DNA of 64,000 nt from Ganoderma boninense (Eukaryota > Basidiomycota > Agaricomycetes > Polyporales > Polyporaceae). Of this stretch, positions 11,641 to 23,528 are shown in pieces. The stretch is taken from contig PJEW03000014.1 of assembly GCA_002900995.3 (NCBI GenBank), forward strand, positions 71,139 to 135,138. Reading direction: 5' to 3'. Every line of letters starts with the position of its first letter. Positions within the stretch are counted from its first letter, which is position 1. The translations under genes and the position numbers were made by a program. The notes beneath the pieces were generated by a model that saw nothing but the letters and a program-made list of their open reading frames with translations, did not search any database and had not been told where the DNA came from.

Positions 11641-12105
11641 CATACAACAGTTGACAACGACCAGGTGTACATACGTTGTTTTTTCAAAGTAGCAAAAAGG
11701 ACTTCAGACGTTCCCAGCCGCGAACCATGTCAGCCTTTCTAGTCGTCCGGGTGGGAGTTCTCCAGCGAGTCAGAGGCTGGAGTGTGTGATTCTGTAGGAG
11801 TTGGTTGAGCTCAGGCGTGCACGTATCTAAGCTGGGGACTTACGACGATACCTGGACAAGGAGAGCATCGTTCACTGGCAATTGCAAGTTGAAGAAGGGA
11901 GGACGGACGTCGGAGAGCCGCCCAGCCCAGGCTGCTTGCCATCGTGGAAAATCGGAACAGAGCCCTGTTGTTGCTTATTTGTTCCTCGTGGCGGAGGCTT
12001 GCGCCAAGTGCTGTATGCTTGAAGTTGCTGGAGACGAGAGCCGTCCTCCCTCTTGCTTTCTCGACTCGGGCTCTCCTCAAGAGTGCCGTCGCCGTCTCTG
12101 TCATC
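11641..12105. other. Stretch without recognisable gene
   Basis: Open frames without motifs precede the carrier pseudogene; nothing can be supported. Confidence 0.35.
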
Positions 12106-12882
12106 ATGTCGTCTCCTGCCGCTCGTCCCTTCCCGACTATGGCGCCTCAGCTCAACATCAAGAGCAGCGACTCCGCTACGCCGGCCCGTATTCTTGGCCC
12201 AGGAGCTTCAGGTGCGTCGCACGGCCTAACTTCGCTGGCTTCCCAACATGACGAGCGTGGTGTGGTTGCAGTAGGAAGACGTCGCTGACATGCAGGTGTT
12301 CCACCTGGTCGACACCATTGCGAAGCGGCTGATGAGCAACCAGTCCAAGGTCTGTCGTCTCCCCACCTCGCTGGCATCAGACCTGCGATCTCTGTCCTAA
12401 CACTCGTCCGCCTCCCTCTCCCTCACGCGACAGTGCAGGTCCCCCCGTAGACGATCTCCTCTATCTTCAAGGAGTACGCGGGCGCACCGCTCGGCCGCAA
12501 GCTGCTCTCGCTCGTCCCCGGGCTGGGGTATGCGGCGGGGTACAGGGTCACGCAGCGGATGTACAAGTATGGCGGGTAACCTTGACTCTCTGATATCCTG
12601 GGGAGGAATTGCAAGGAGAGTTTCGCGCCCACGTTCGAGGAGCGCAAGGGCAAGATGCTGATGCAGACGACCGCGGGCTGGTACGTCGTACGCGCACCCG
12701 TTCCAGGGATGCTGCGCTGACGCATTGAGCGAAGCCTGGCTGGGATCAACAAAATCGTGAGTGTCTCGCGTGGCGTGCTGGGTTTGTTTTCTTCCGTATC
12801 GTGTCTAATGTCGCCACCCGCGCAGGTCCTGCATTCGATCGACCCGCGCAATATCGATCGTCAGGTGAACCCGGAGGCCTGA
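12106..12882 (+). pseudogene. Mitochondrial GTP/GDP carrier (GGC1-type, SLC25) pseudogene
   Basis: Successive segments match the N-terminal third of fungal Ggc1-type carriers in order: RILGPGASG (first exon, donor GTGCGT at 12212), then VFHLVDTIAKRLMSNQSK. Next comes IFKEYAGAPLGRK with LLSLVPGLGYAAGYR, then QRMYKYGG. After it come ESFAPTFEERKGKMLMQ and finally SLAGINKIV|LHSIDPRNIDRQVNPEA before TGA at 12880-12882. The functional protein exchanges GTP and GDP across the inner mitochondrial membrane. Damage: an in-frame TAG after VPP (12447-12449 region), an unclear acceptor before exon 2, loss of the usual donor after QRMYKYGG, changed signature residues (IVLLPLD has become IVLHSID), and loss of the remaining two thirds. 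Introns persist, so this is a genomic-DNA duplicate and not a retrocopy. Confidence 0.82.
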
Positions 12883-14370
12883 GCCCTCGAGCCCTCGATC
12901 TCCATTTCCCTGGTTCCCAACTCGTCGGCTCGCTTTCTGCGATATCTGGGTGTCGACTCCTTGCCTGAACGTCTTATTCGCTCGTCACGGGTCCCAGGTT
13001 GCTCAATCCCACAATGATATTTCGCCGTGGGGATGTTCGCAAGTACGCCTTCTCCATCACTGATTCATCTCCTATATCCTGAGCAGGTATTTTTCCCTTC
13101 AGTCCTTCACACTGCAAGACATCCCCCCTGGTGAATCTCGCGATCAGCGCCGATGCGCACGCAATCTTTCTTCACCTCGTTCCCTCCAAGCCGTCAATAT
13201 GTACCCATTCCTGTCCCACCGGCACTCGCTTCGGCGTTGTATCGAGCCTCAGGCCTTCCCGTCCGCGGCCCGCGTCGTCTATCTCAATCGCTACCAGCGC
13301 CTCGTCCTCAGTGCACGACATGATCCGCGGTTGTTTCTCTGATGTGAGGACTGCACTCCCGTCGTAGGGGGTGAGGCCGCCTCTGGAGCAAGAGCATGAT
13401 TGGCAGTCCTGCGAAACCGATAAGGTCTCAGAAGATGAAGCACACCTCTTACACAGCGGAGTTATCGTAACCCCTCCTGGGAGTGTTCGGTGGGGATTGG
13501 AGGGCAAACCCCGAGCACGTCGACTCGGGCGTACGGAAGGCGACCGCGTTGGCCGTCGCCAGGTGCAGAGCGTACGAGGCAGGACTGTGTTATTCGGAGC
13601 CGTCCGCGCCCAGGCAAAAGGTGCAATACGCTCATTTCCGGCGATCCTTCCCAGGCCTCCAGGGCAGGATACACCTGGGCGCGGCCTCCCCGATGAAACG
13701 AGAATGACGGAGAACGATGGGCTGCAGGAGCTCGACCCCTCACGAAAACGGACGGGGACGAGGCAGCTCCGAGTCGGTTCCACCCGAGATCATTTGTCTC
13801 TCCTGTGTACCTCCGAGCTAGAATGATGCCTCTCAGCAGGGCATGGTCCACTACTCATCATCACACCTTCCATAGCGAGCATGCCGGATGACGAAGGCTC
13901 GCCTGAGTCCAAGTCTCCAGGTTACGCTCCTCTTCTTATCTCCCTTTACTGCCAGAGTTCGAATCTGGGTCCCGACCAAACGAGAGTACCTTTCACTGCC
14001 GAGCTGGTGCCCCAAACGTCGTCGAATGTGGGTGTATGCGCTGTCTTGCCGTCTCTGTTGAGGCATCTTGTTCCTCTGGTCATATTTCCTCGTGAGCATC
14101 ATGCGTTCCCTGGCTCACCACACATCTATGACCTCGGTATCGATCGGCGAGCTCCACCTTGCCTGGCTCATCATCCCTCCTGGTCTGATCCCAAGGAGAC
14201 CGCCACCATCGCCCAACCTGCCTCCTCCGCCCGAACGTCACCTACCCCGACAGGCCTCGCTCCCACCGTGCCCTCGAGGCACCGGCTGCGACAGACCTCC
14301 ACACCTCCGAGTCTGACCGCAAGCTCTCGGCCCCCGCCTTTCCGGCATTTTCCTCCGCCAATGCGTCTGT
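12883..14370. other. Stretch without recognisable gene
   Basis: Several overlapping open frames (for example 13371-13826 plus and 13172-13783 minus) compete with each other and none shows a family motif. Probably degraded genic DNA. Confidence 0.35.
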
Positions 14371-16090
14371 GGTATATACGTGGCGTGCGCCCGATGCTTT
14401 GACGGCGGTGTTCTCTCCGGACGGGTAGTCCGTTATTGGCGGATCGAACATAGACCTTCAAGGTGCCCCGAAGCCCTCCTTCGCGGCTCTTCCACCTGTG
14501 CTGTCAGCGCGTCGAGCAGCGCCTGCCCCAGCGCGCGAACCGCCTGCCCAGGTCACATAACTATGGTGGTGATAGTCACGGTGGAGTGCGTCAAGGGTGA
14601 GTCCTGATAGGTGTATCCACAGTGTAATATGCATGCTGAAACCAAATTGATTGGCTTTTCCGCACCTCCCTCACCACCACATCGTCCGATTTGCGTCTAA
14701 TTTGGCCTATGATGCCTCCTACATGCTTTTAACCGTGCTGCGGAGTTGCGGATCGCTTGCGCTATCCGATCTAATTCGACTATCACTGTCACTCCCAGCT
14801 GTCTGTGTATGCCCTGCGTCCACCGTCCTCTTCCTACCCACCAGCTGTCCTGCTCCCTCCACCCATCCCTTGCTATTTCCTCCACCACACGTCTCGATCC
14901 CCGTCGATTCGCCCCAAAATCACCAGGCACGTTCTTCCGCATCCCCGTGGCCGCAACCCGACGTAACTAGGCCCCTCGGAGTCACTGTCCTCGCTCCATC
15001 GCATCCGCATTCGCCTGTCCCCTGCGCCTTCGCTCCCTTCAACTTCGCTGCTCTGCGCACGCGGTGTACATGTGTTCCCTCCCGGCCTCCACAGGTCTGC
15101 AAAGTTCCGAGTCGATGCGTCCACGCATTCGCATTCGACGCCCTTCGCAAGCGTTGCTTCGTTGCCCATGGACATTGTTCACTTCGCGTCCCTCCCGAGG
15201 CTCCATTGCCCCCCTGATACCTGCCATCGTTGGTGGCCCGTCGTATATCATACAATCGAGTGCCATACCAACACGGCGTCCATGCTTCTGTCGTTTCACA
15301 AGACCCCGACTCGGACTGCGACAAGTCCATTACGTCGCTCGCATTCTCCCCCAACAGCTGTAGTACGATTGCGATCAGGTCAGAGCACGGACCTCCAGCG
15401 CACACTCGTCCAACTCGAGGGCGCCGTGGGTTCCTACGCATCCTCTGCCGACGAATCATGGCTCGTGTGCAGTTCCCGTCGCGGCAAGTGCTGCATCCTC
15501 AACGTCGCGTCGGGCACTCTACCTGGAATTCAACCTATGCCAAAGCTGACGATGACGAAGGTCCCGCCGGATGCGGGACACCATTGTCACGTTCGACCGC
15601 AAGCACGCTCATCTAGATCGCTCCTGCTCCGAGATTAACACTGGCGACGCAAGGACTGGGAGCGGACTCACGCAAGGGGGCCGCAAGATGGGGGCACTCA
15701 TGGGCATGCGCGGCATCGCCTTTTCGACCAACGGCAACGTCTAGGAGGTAAGTTCGAGGAATGGAGGGTATGTACTGTATGTCTGGGACGTGACTACGGG
15801 GCGTCGAACGCTTCAAGCTCCCCGGGCGTGGGGACTGTGCCGCAGTCCACAGAGCGTGAACCTCCGCGTGCGGGCTGTACGTCGCGCCGGGAGTCGTGCA
15901 CCAGACAGTACGGGTTTGGAGGGTAGGCGATAGGCCATGCGTGCGTGCGGCGACGTTGTCTGGGCGCCGTGCGGCGGTCGAGCACGTCGCGTTCTCTCCA
16001 GATGGCGGGACGCTGGTTTCGGGCGCGAGGGACGGGACGGCCGTCGTCCATGACGACAAATGCGAGATGTCGTTACGGCGGGAGGGCTAG
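14371..16090 (+). pseudogene. Degraded WD40-repeat protein gene
   Basis: Scattered plus-strand blade fragments lie in several frames: ALTAVFSPDG followed by an in-frame TAG and SVIGGSN near 14395-14450; ITSLAFSPNS near 15334; LVQLEGAVGSYASSADES-WLVCSSRRG near 15410-15490; LYVWDVTTGRR near 15780; and TVRVWRVGD then AAVEHVAFSPDG with TLVSGARDGTAVVHD near 15900-16055. These are the characteristic V-x-F-S-P-D-G / G-S-x-D-x-T-V-R-V-W strands of beta-propeller blades, which make protein-interaction scaffolds (in fungi often attached to NACHT/STAND proteins). Stops and frame jumps between blades mean no intact protein is made. The upstream part of the gene is not identifiable. Confidence 0.7.
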
Positions 16091-17840
16091 ACCTGGAGCG
16101 TGTTGCGGGAGGCATACTATAGGGCATGTCATTGCGTAACTCGAATATATATTTTGCGTGAGTCTGGCAATGCCGTGTGCAGGCGGGTCGGGAGCCGTGT
16201 GTGGACCAGCCGAAGACTTGCAGATTCGCCGTGGATCGTACTGTGTTATGGGTGTTTTCCGCATTCTGGAGAGTAATGTTCAGCGTTCAAGGAGGGACCA
16301 CTGGCGCTATATGCCACCAGCCGTCGCTCGTCCTGCGTCTCGGACGCCCTCTCTCTCTCTCTTTGCACGGTCTGCTTCTTCGTCACGCATACTCTTGTTC
16401 CCTGTAAGAAATATTTATTGACAACCCCCAAATGGGGTGGCTGAAGTTTGAACAGGTGGTCTACCTACATCATGATCACGCCACCACAGCAGCTTCGACC
16501 TCAGCGAACGAGCCGCGAAGCCAGTCTTCTTGCCCGGTGCTCGAGATCAGGACCTGCATCCTCGTGTCGCCATCGCAGCCCTCGGCTGCTCACCACAGAG
16601 CTCCCAGCCCGGTGTTTGAACTGGATGCGAAAGGTTCAGTCCGGCTGGTAGCAGACGGCGGCAGGACGCCGTCGCCCAACGACTACCTGAAGGCCGGCCA
16701 CTCCGGCATTCGTGCGCGGTCCGCCGAGCTCAAGTACCCTTGCATGTATGCCAGTCTCTCACTTGCAAGACTGATTCTTTCGTGTGGAGGACGCGTTCTG
16801 GCTCGTGGCTGGATGTATTAGTTGGCGTTAGCCGGAGGTCGTCTCAGTTTTACCGCGGATATCCCGTCCGTCGAGATTTTGTTTGCACGATGATCAATTT
16901 GAGGTCGATTGGCGGAAGGGTAGCAAGGAGCCTCGGAGAAGGGCCGCCGTTCGATGTTCCCGCTGACACCTTGCACGACCGAGAACATCAGCTGTGCAAG
17001 GTGTTCAACGTGTTCTCGGTAGTCACTTTGCTGGCGAGGGTACCGAACGTTGCTTCCCCTGTTTCGTCAGGCCTTAGATCTTGTACAGTCCGGGGTTGCC
17101 GAGGAGTCTTGTGCCGTGATTCAGCATCGCAGCACGCATCGCAGAGTCGTGGTCTGGGAAACTTTACCTGTTCGTCTCGTCACCGCTTCTTCGCTCGGCG
17201 TCGTGTAGATGCCGTGATGTCGCATCCAGCGGGTCTCTCGTCATCTGCAGAGCTCTGCCTTGCACAACCTTCCTGGCTTGGGCTGTCGTAGCCTTGCCAT
17301 CTTGATCCCCGCTGCCGCCCTCCAATGCGTCGAGACGGATTCTCCGTGTTCACCGCCGCTGCTGCCGCCGCCTCCAGACGTCTGAATTCTCCAGGGTGAA
17401 TGATGAGCGTTGTAGCCGTTGCAGAATTCCATTGCTGGACCTCGAGTTTTAGCACTGGGCCCCGGGGGCGGTCCGTCCACCGCCGTCGTTTTGACCTCCT
17501 TCCCTTCTCCAGCCGCGACGAGTCGCTCGCATTGTGCCTCTGCACCATGTACTGTTTTTGAAGCATTTTTATAGGCAGGTAGTGTGCGAGAAGGCGAGCA
17601 CGTTTCCAGTGCAATGAAGTCGGGCAAGTGGCGATTTTGTTCAACCTCAGCACAGGGTCACCGACGTTGCAACGTTGAACGCGAAACCTATACCGTAATA
17701 TCAGTCATTAGCAAGGGGTCTGCTTCAAGGCTCAGTAGTGCCTCACGAATCACCTACTGTGCGCACCCGCAATGCAGCCTATCTCCCCGTAGCCGGCTGC
17801 TCTGAGCGCGACGGCGGTCGTTTCAGGCTCGAGCGAGCCT
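16091..17840. other. Stretch without recognisable gene
   Basis: A minus-strand frame at 17241-17627 has protein-like composition (EGKEVKTTAVDGPPPGPS, a Gly-rich run, EHGESVSTHW) but no recognisable domain or exon context. The rest shows nothing I can support. Confidence 0.3.
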
Positions 17841-17885
17841 CCTTCGCCACGTCGCAAACGTTTTTCCTTCGCCACGTCGCAAACG
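17841..17885. repeat. 25-bp tandem duplication
   Basis: CCTTCGCCACGTCGCAAACG occurs at 17841-17860 and again at 17866-17885, separated by TTTTT. A short perfect direct duplication with no obvious function. Confidence 0.85.
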
Positions 17886-20496
17886 GTTTTGGTAGACGGA
17901 ACTATGGCCGATCGCCTACGACGTCTCCTCTCCTGCGGCTTCTGATCCTCAGGGGAGCTGCCGCTGCAGCGTAAGCTCTGCTCTCGCCGATCCCCTACTC
18001 GAGCAGTAGCTGGCTATCGGGGCAGTAACATCGTAGCTGAGAAGTCGGTGTCCCGCCTCGAGATGTTCGGGATGCAGGACGTCCGCCCGGCAGGATCGCC
18101 TATGGAGAGCCGGCTATGGTGCCCACGTCCGTGGAATTACACTGAAATCACACGATATCCAGCCTCAACGAGACCAGGCGTGTTCATAGTGGAGGTGAAC
18201 AGCAGGAGTCTGTGAGTGCAGTTTAGAATACGTCCCGAAGGACGGGGCTTGAGCGATCGTTGTCGTGGACCTGCCCGAGCGGCACCGCATTGCACCATGA
18301 TTCCTTGCCCACGTCATCGGCAGCTCTCTCCGCACAGAGCGCGAGACCCGTCTGATATAACATCCGGACAACGACGTCGCGTCAAAGTGACTGTGGGTGT
18401 CCAATGGTATGGCGCCGACGTGCCACGGCGTTCGCGCCCGCTCTCGAGATTCGTGTTATTCGACCTCGAGCGAGCCGCATACATGAAGCAAGCGCGTTTC
18501 ATGTGATTTGTTCTACCTTGTCGGCGCTTCTGGTCCGTCCGGAAGATGAACATGAATATTGACTGTATAAATGTACGTGAGTGCGCATTGTGATGGACCT
18601 GGTTCGAGCAATGCGCGGCTTACTTGTGCGGGACCAACAGATCGCGTCGTAAGTGTCCACGTACCGCTCCGACAACCGTCGCGCAGCATTTTCGAGGTCC
18701 GCCTGTGTCTGGAGTCTGTGTTGGAAAGCACAGATATGCCTTCCCTACAACTTCAACTACGCTGTGATTGGGCGGTCGTGGGTGGTCATTGGTACGTGCC
18801 TGTTGAATGAACTCGCGCCCTCGTTGTCAGCACCAGCATAAAACAACATGATTTACAGACCTCGCATGGAGAGGCCCACCTCTGGGGGTAACTCTGCGGC
18901 GATGATGGTGCCGACATCCTAACCTATTCATCCGGCCGCATGAAGGCGCAAAGTGCCCACTTGCATCGTTCCGCAGGCATGTGTTGATTCATGGCGTGCG
19001 TGTGCAGGGGTGGTGTCCGTATTCGTGTCCTGGTCGGCTCAAATGGCATTCAGCCAGCAGGCTCTGCGGTGCTGTCATGCGAGAACGCGAGAAGGAAGGT
19101 CCGAGGTCGAGGAGCACTCACGACCCGGGCCACGCAGTACAGCAACGGCTTGCTAGATCGTGCTCGACATCGACGCCGGGGTTGCCGATACTCGGTGCTC
19201 TGGGCCAGGAATTCCGGTGCTATCGAATCGATGGCTTCAGCATGAGACCACGAGGGAGGAAATGAAGGTAAACCTACCAGATAGCAGTGCGCCAGAGCAG
19301 GGTCTGACCAGGGAGTGCAATGTCGGTGGGGCAGTCGATCGGCCGGGTCAAGCAGCATATCCCTGAGAAGTGCAGTCAGGCAGAAGCGACGAAGAGAAGC
19401 CTGGAGTTAACGTAGCATTTAGTGCAGCGAGACAGCATGGGGGATAGCTTGCTCAGAAGCAGCTCTATGCAGAGTGCCAAGTTCGCTAGGGAGGGCCTGG
19501 AGATGGTCGTCGAACTGTGGTTGAAACCCGGCACCGCGGCGTTGCGTAGGCCCTAAGTGCCATGTACGATTCCTCTGCGCTTGCTTCCAACTATATAAGA
19601 TCCAGCTGAGGAGGAATACCATGCCGTCTGCGCAGGGCAAAGCAATGATTGCAGACGAACGAGGCGGCTAAATGTCGAGACCAGAAAAGCGGGGACGCAA
19701 ACGCAGAGCAGGGGGGAAAGGCCCGCAAGCGAGAACAAGGCCTTCGACCTTCGATCGTCAGCAAAGGCCGAGTCGTGGACTAGCAGAGACGAGCTGCAGC
19801 TCGCGGCGTCTGGCCTTCACGGAGCGCCTGGTCCGGCTCCTCCCCGATCTCCTCACCCATTCGACGTTTATGCTGCACTCGATGTCCGCCTCTAGTCCTT
19901 CCTGCATTCAGCTCCTGGCCTCTCCTCACCACGGCCCAACCGCAGCCGGAGTCGTCCTAGACATGAACAGCCGTCGTTCATCGATCATCCCCCGCCCTCG
20001 CCAGCTGGCCTCCAACCCTTTGGATCCCTTAGCCAGCGAAACCGGAAAAGCGACCCAGGCGAGTCTCCGTATGCCAGTGCGCTATTCTCCATCTCCCGTG
20101 CAAGTCTTCCATCGGCCCGAACACCTCTCGCCTGCACTGCCTGCGGTGTGTGCAAATCCTCCCGGGTTCGCCTTCGTCATCTACACGCTGGCAACTTTCC
20201 CGCTCGCGGAGATGCCTGGGAATGCGAGGCAGAAGTGCTACGCCGTTACTCGCAGGCGAGATTGGTCCCAGGTGAGTCCGCCATCTTCCGCGTGTGTCTG
20301 AGCGCGGTCCTCGACTGTTCGCTCTTATTCTTGCCCACGCCTCCCAGCTCAGTCTCGCCCTGAGTGCTCACGAGAGAAGTACGTACCTCGGCGTCCCCGT
20401 CCATACGCGACGCCTGATCCTGCGTCTCTTGTGCCGCAAGTCTCGAATCCACGCCACTGATAGTGTGGGTCGCAATTCTCATGAGGACGTCGCAAG
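17886..20496. other. Stretch without recognisable gene
   Basis: GC-rich sequence with many short open frames on both strands; the longest (19672-20301, plus) is Arg/Ser/Pro-rich without motifs. Consistent with relic gene DNA. Confidence 0.35.
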
Positions 20497-20807
20497 GCTG
20501 CCCGATATCCCTGCACACACCAGGATAATCACAGTCAGTCGCGATAAAGAAAGAAAAGGCTGAGCCACGAGCTTACCCGTAAACTGTACGCAGCGAACGC
20601 GCTGAGCGCGACGTCGAGCCGCGCTTGTAATACTTAGGGGGCTCCGAAGAGCGTGAGGCGACTGGTGTGGGGAACGTGGAAGGGGAAGGGCAGCGCCATG
20701 CAAGCCCTGTAGAACATTCGTGAAGCCCCATGGCAGACCGGCCTCTTCCTCTTTTACCAATCCACGCGTTCGGGCGCAATCGGAGCCGTTTGAAACATGA
20801 GCACGAC
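20497..20807. repeat. Dispersed gene-fragment repeat R1, copy b
   Basis: Second copy of the repeat at 10655-10948, in the same orientation. It shares GTACGCAGCGAACG, GGGGGCTC, GAACATTCGTGAAGCCCCATG and TCCACGCGTTCGG, with indels between blocks. The minus-strand donor (GTAAGC) and acceptor equivalents are retained, and in that frame RPNAWI and VASRSSEPP occur in both copies. Confidence 0.72.
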
Positions 20808-22510
20808 GTGTGTGGATCGTCATGCTAGAGCGCATCTTTGACGTCTCCAGCAGAGGGCTGAACCACACATCCGAAAGGTGTTTCCCTCGTCTAGCTTCGC
20901 AGCCCGCTCCGTACCCGAATGCGCGCCTTCGACGCTCACGACGTCTACTGCCCGACCTGCCTTCGAATATCGCCAGGAGCACCTCAGTCTGGAAGCCAGA
21001 CGGATTTTGCAACGGCCGAACGCAAGGGTTCTCGTTCTTCGTACACCCGATGGTTCCCGGCACTGCGTTGCGTGTTCGTGCTCCGTGCTTCCAGAGGCAA
21101 CAATGAGGAGCTGGGAGCCTTGATGTCGTATGTGAGGATGGGTACACTACCAACACCGACCTGAGTTCTCAGTGCGGCTCTCCGACGAGGGTGGCGACAG
21201 GGACGACGCAGGAAATCCAGGTTCCGGAACGGAACGGGAGGGGTCGGGAGAGTAGAACTTGAAGCCTCGAGATGGGTGATAGCGTGGTGGGCTAGACACA
21301 GTTCAACGGACGTTGAGGTATCCTCGGACGCAGACAGCTGTGGAGACAAATGGTCGCAAGTGGAGAGATCGCCGAGGATGGGCATCCTGCACCTTAGAGC
21401 CGGATGCGGGAGACCCCCTCCTCACCCTCGACCACATGCACATTGACGTCTTATTCGCAGGACGCAGTCTTGCCTGGTGGTGCCCTACGGCTTCGTGACG
21501 GGCGACGCTGTGTCCTTCCGCGGGTCCTCACCTTCGCTGTCCCGCTTTTGCACTGGCACTGCGACACCTCGCCGGACGCTTCGCAGGCAGGGGCGTGGAA
21601 ATCGCATGGCGAGCAGGATGTGAGCCTTGGCATTCCGCTTCTTTGACTTTCGCGACCGTACGACTCGCCGCTTCGCAGCACCGGCCGTCACGTCCCTGAA
21701 ACACGAGCTATAACTCGATGTAACTCAGACGCATCCAAGATATCCGGCATGTGCTCATCGGGCAGAGATCGGAGAAGAGGGGATGACGGACAAAAATGTT
21801 GCATGGTTGTGGGCGCAGCACTAACTGATCGCGAAAAAATGCTGACGGGCAGGGCGATGTTGCAGATAAGAGCGGCAGAAAACCGGACGAAGGGTATATG
21901 CTCAGGATCTTGACGAAGGCGAAATGAGGACGGAGAGGAGGACGTACATGTATATGTCTCACACATGCCAGCGAAAGCCCCATTGCCGGTCTCGGCGCAG
22001 GTCTTGATGAGGTGCCAGATTGCGAAGCGAGAAAGCTAGGAACAAGGGGAGGAGCACTCGAGGCGACGAGAGTAGAGGCTCCGGACGAGGACCAAGGACT
22101 AGACTGCATAAGGTGCGAGATAGTGCAGGGCGGATTAAGACGGGGAGTCGTTGAACGTTCGAAGAAGCGGGCGGCCCCAGATATCTTGGAGACTGGAGGT
22201 TCGTCGGGGTTGGGCACAATTGCCAGTGAACGCAATGGAGGATACTCACCTTATAAAGTCAATCCGCCATCATGTACTCTGTGGGCTACGTACTGCCGCA
22301 TTGCACTCGCTGAAGCCTCCGCGATCGTTTGGCCACATATCGTTCCTCCATGTCGAGTGTGGGTAGCGCGTCGATGATGCCTTCTGCCTGAATTCTAAGA
22401 AATGGGGGTGGCGACTGGGAACTGTGTGGTACCTAGAGCGTGCGCTGCAGAGAAGGTGAGCAAAGCGGGACTCGGGCTGAGGGCAGCATACAGATCACAG
22501 GGCACCTGGA
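20808..22510. other. Stretch without recognisable gene
   Basis: Decayed, possibly minus-strand genic DNA related in style to 10.9-11.7 kb. No product can be named. Confidence 0.3.
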
Positions 22511-22954
22511 ATGTATTTGGCCTTGTTTGCCCACCTCTTGGCGCTTGTCGCACTGTCCTCGCGATTGCTTCATCCGCTCTGCATGTCGCCCACCCAAGGT
22601 ACCTCCTTCATTAGCATGATACACACTACTTGTTTCGCTCACTGTCTTGTACAGCACACCACTGACTCCGCCGATCAAGTACAGCCCTCCCCACCGAAGG
22701 AGCGTGTCGAGCCGACAGACGAAACCGAGGGACTCCGATCCTGGGTTCGTGCCGGACACCACGAAGGATTGAACCGCTTGCTCCGTCATCCGCTCACGGA
22801 AGAGCAGCTAGAAACTATACCAGCCCCGTCTCCCGACGCGGCTCCTGGCTGCGCTTCCAGAGGTAGCATCAATTGCTCCATCCACACGAAATGGTCGTGC
22901 TCAAGCTCGCGTAGGGTGTTCGCGAGATGCATGAGGCGACGGCATCTCTGGTGA
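22511..22954 (+). CDS. Hypothetical ORF, 147 codons
   Basis: Starts with a hydrophobic leader-like stretch (MYLALFAHLLALVALSS), then a hydrophilic part including PKERVEPTDETEG, VRAGHHEGLNRLLRHP and LTEEQLETIPAPSPDA. A GT...AG pair (22598-22655) could be an intron but would break the frame, so the unspliced frame is given. Not recognised. A competing minus-strand frame exists at 22433-22789, so even the strand is uncertain. Confidence 0.25.
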   Translation: MYLALFAHLLALVALSSRLLHPLCMSPTQGTSFISMIHTTCFAHCLVQHTTDSADQVQPSPPKERVEPTDETEGLRSWVRAGHHEGLNRLLRHPLTEEQLETIPAPSPDAAPGCASRGSINCSIHTKWSCSSSRRVFARCMRRRHLW

Positions 22955-23159
22955 GGTGGCGAATGTAGCTAGCGGAGTGACCTTGAAGAAAAGTGTATGG
23001 TGGTGCGGAGGACCATGCATGCTGGCAGGTCATCCAGAATGGACATGAGGGGATGTTTGTAGGTGCGTCTGCCACCAGTATCGGTAGGATTTATATTTGG
23101 TCTGCTTTAGTTAGAACAGATGACGTATGAAATAGTCCAGTAGTCATAGAGGGCCTAGG

Positions 23160-23297
23160 AAATATTCATCCCCCACGCCCCCACCCCGGGTGCCGCATCC
23201 CCCAAATATTTCGTCTCACCGCGCTTCCCTCGGCGCGTCCTTTGCCGCCCTCGAGCTCAAATATTTGAGATACCCCTAGCTCGCGTCCCCAATATTT
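23160..23297. promoter_or_regulatory. Cluster of AATATT boxes upstream of a small ORF
   Basis: Four AATATT-centred boxes (23161, 23204, 23256-23269, 23291) lie in otherwise C-rich DNA just upstream of the ATG at 23339. The third is the perfect 14-bp palindrome CTCAAATATTTGAG. The spacing and position suggest transcription-factor sites or an AT-rich core promoter, but this is inference. Confidence 0.35.
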
Positions 23298-23338
23298 CTG
23301 TCCCCTGCTGGCACCCCCTCGCGTCTGCCATCCGTGAC

Positions 23339-23521
23339 ATGGACACCTTCGACAAGGATTGGAACAAGTTCAACGACATCGAAAAGGACATCCACCTTCT
23401 GCAGATCTGGATGAAGTACCGTTCCACTTTCCCTCATCTCTACAACTCTCTGCAAGTCTGCCGTCAGGGTTACAACATGCTGAACATCTATTCAATGGAT
23501 GACGTAGTTACTGAGCGGTAA
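23339..23521 (+). CDS. Small hypothetical protein, 60 residues
   Basis: A compact ORF, MDTFDKDWNKFNDIEKD..., rich in Asp, Lys and aromatic residues, with HLLQIWMKYRSTFPHL and YNMLNIYSMDDVVTER. The codon choice looks genuinely coding and the AATATT boxes lie directly upstream. It ends TAA at 23519-23521, only 7 bp from the stop of the convergent gene at 23529. I recognise no family. It could also be the first exon of a longer gene cut short by the neighbour. Confidence 0.4.
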   Translation: MDTFDKDWNKFNDIEKDIHLLQIWMKYRSTFPHLYNSLQVCRQGYNMLNIYSMDDVVTER

Positions 23522-23528
23522 CGGCGGC

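Noticed and set aside
22598..22655. Intron in the 22.5-kb hypothetical ORF
   Set aside because: Splicing would shift into an immediate stop, whereas the unspliced frame stays open.
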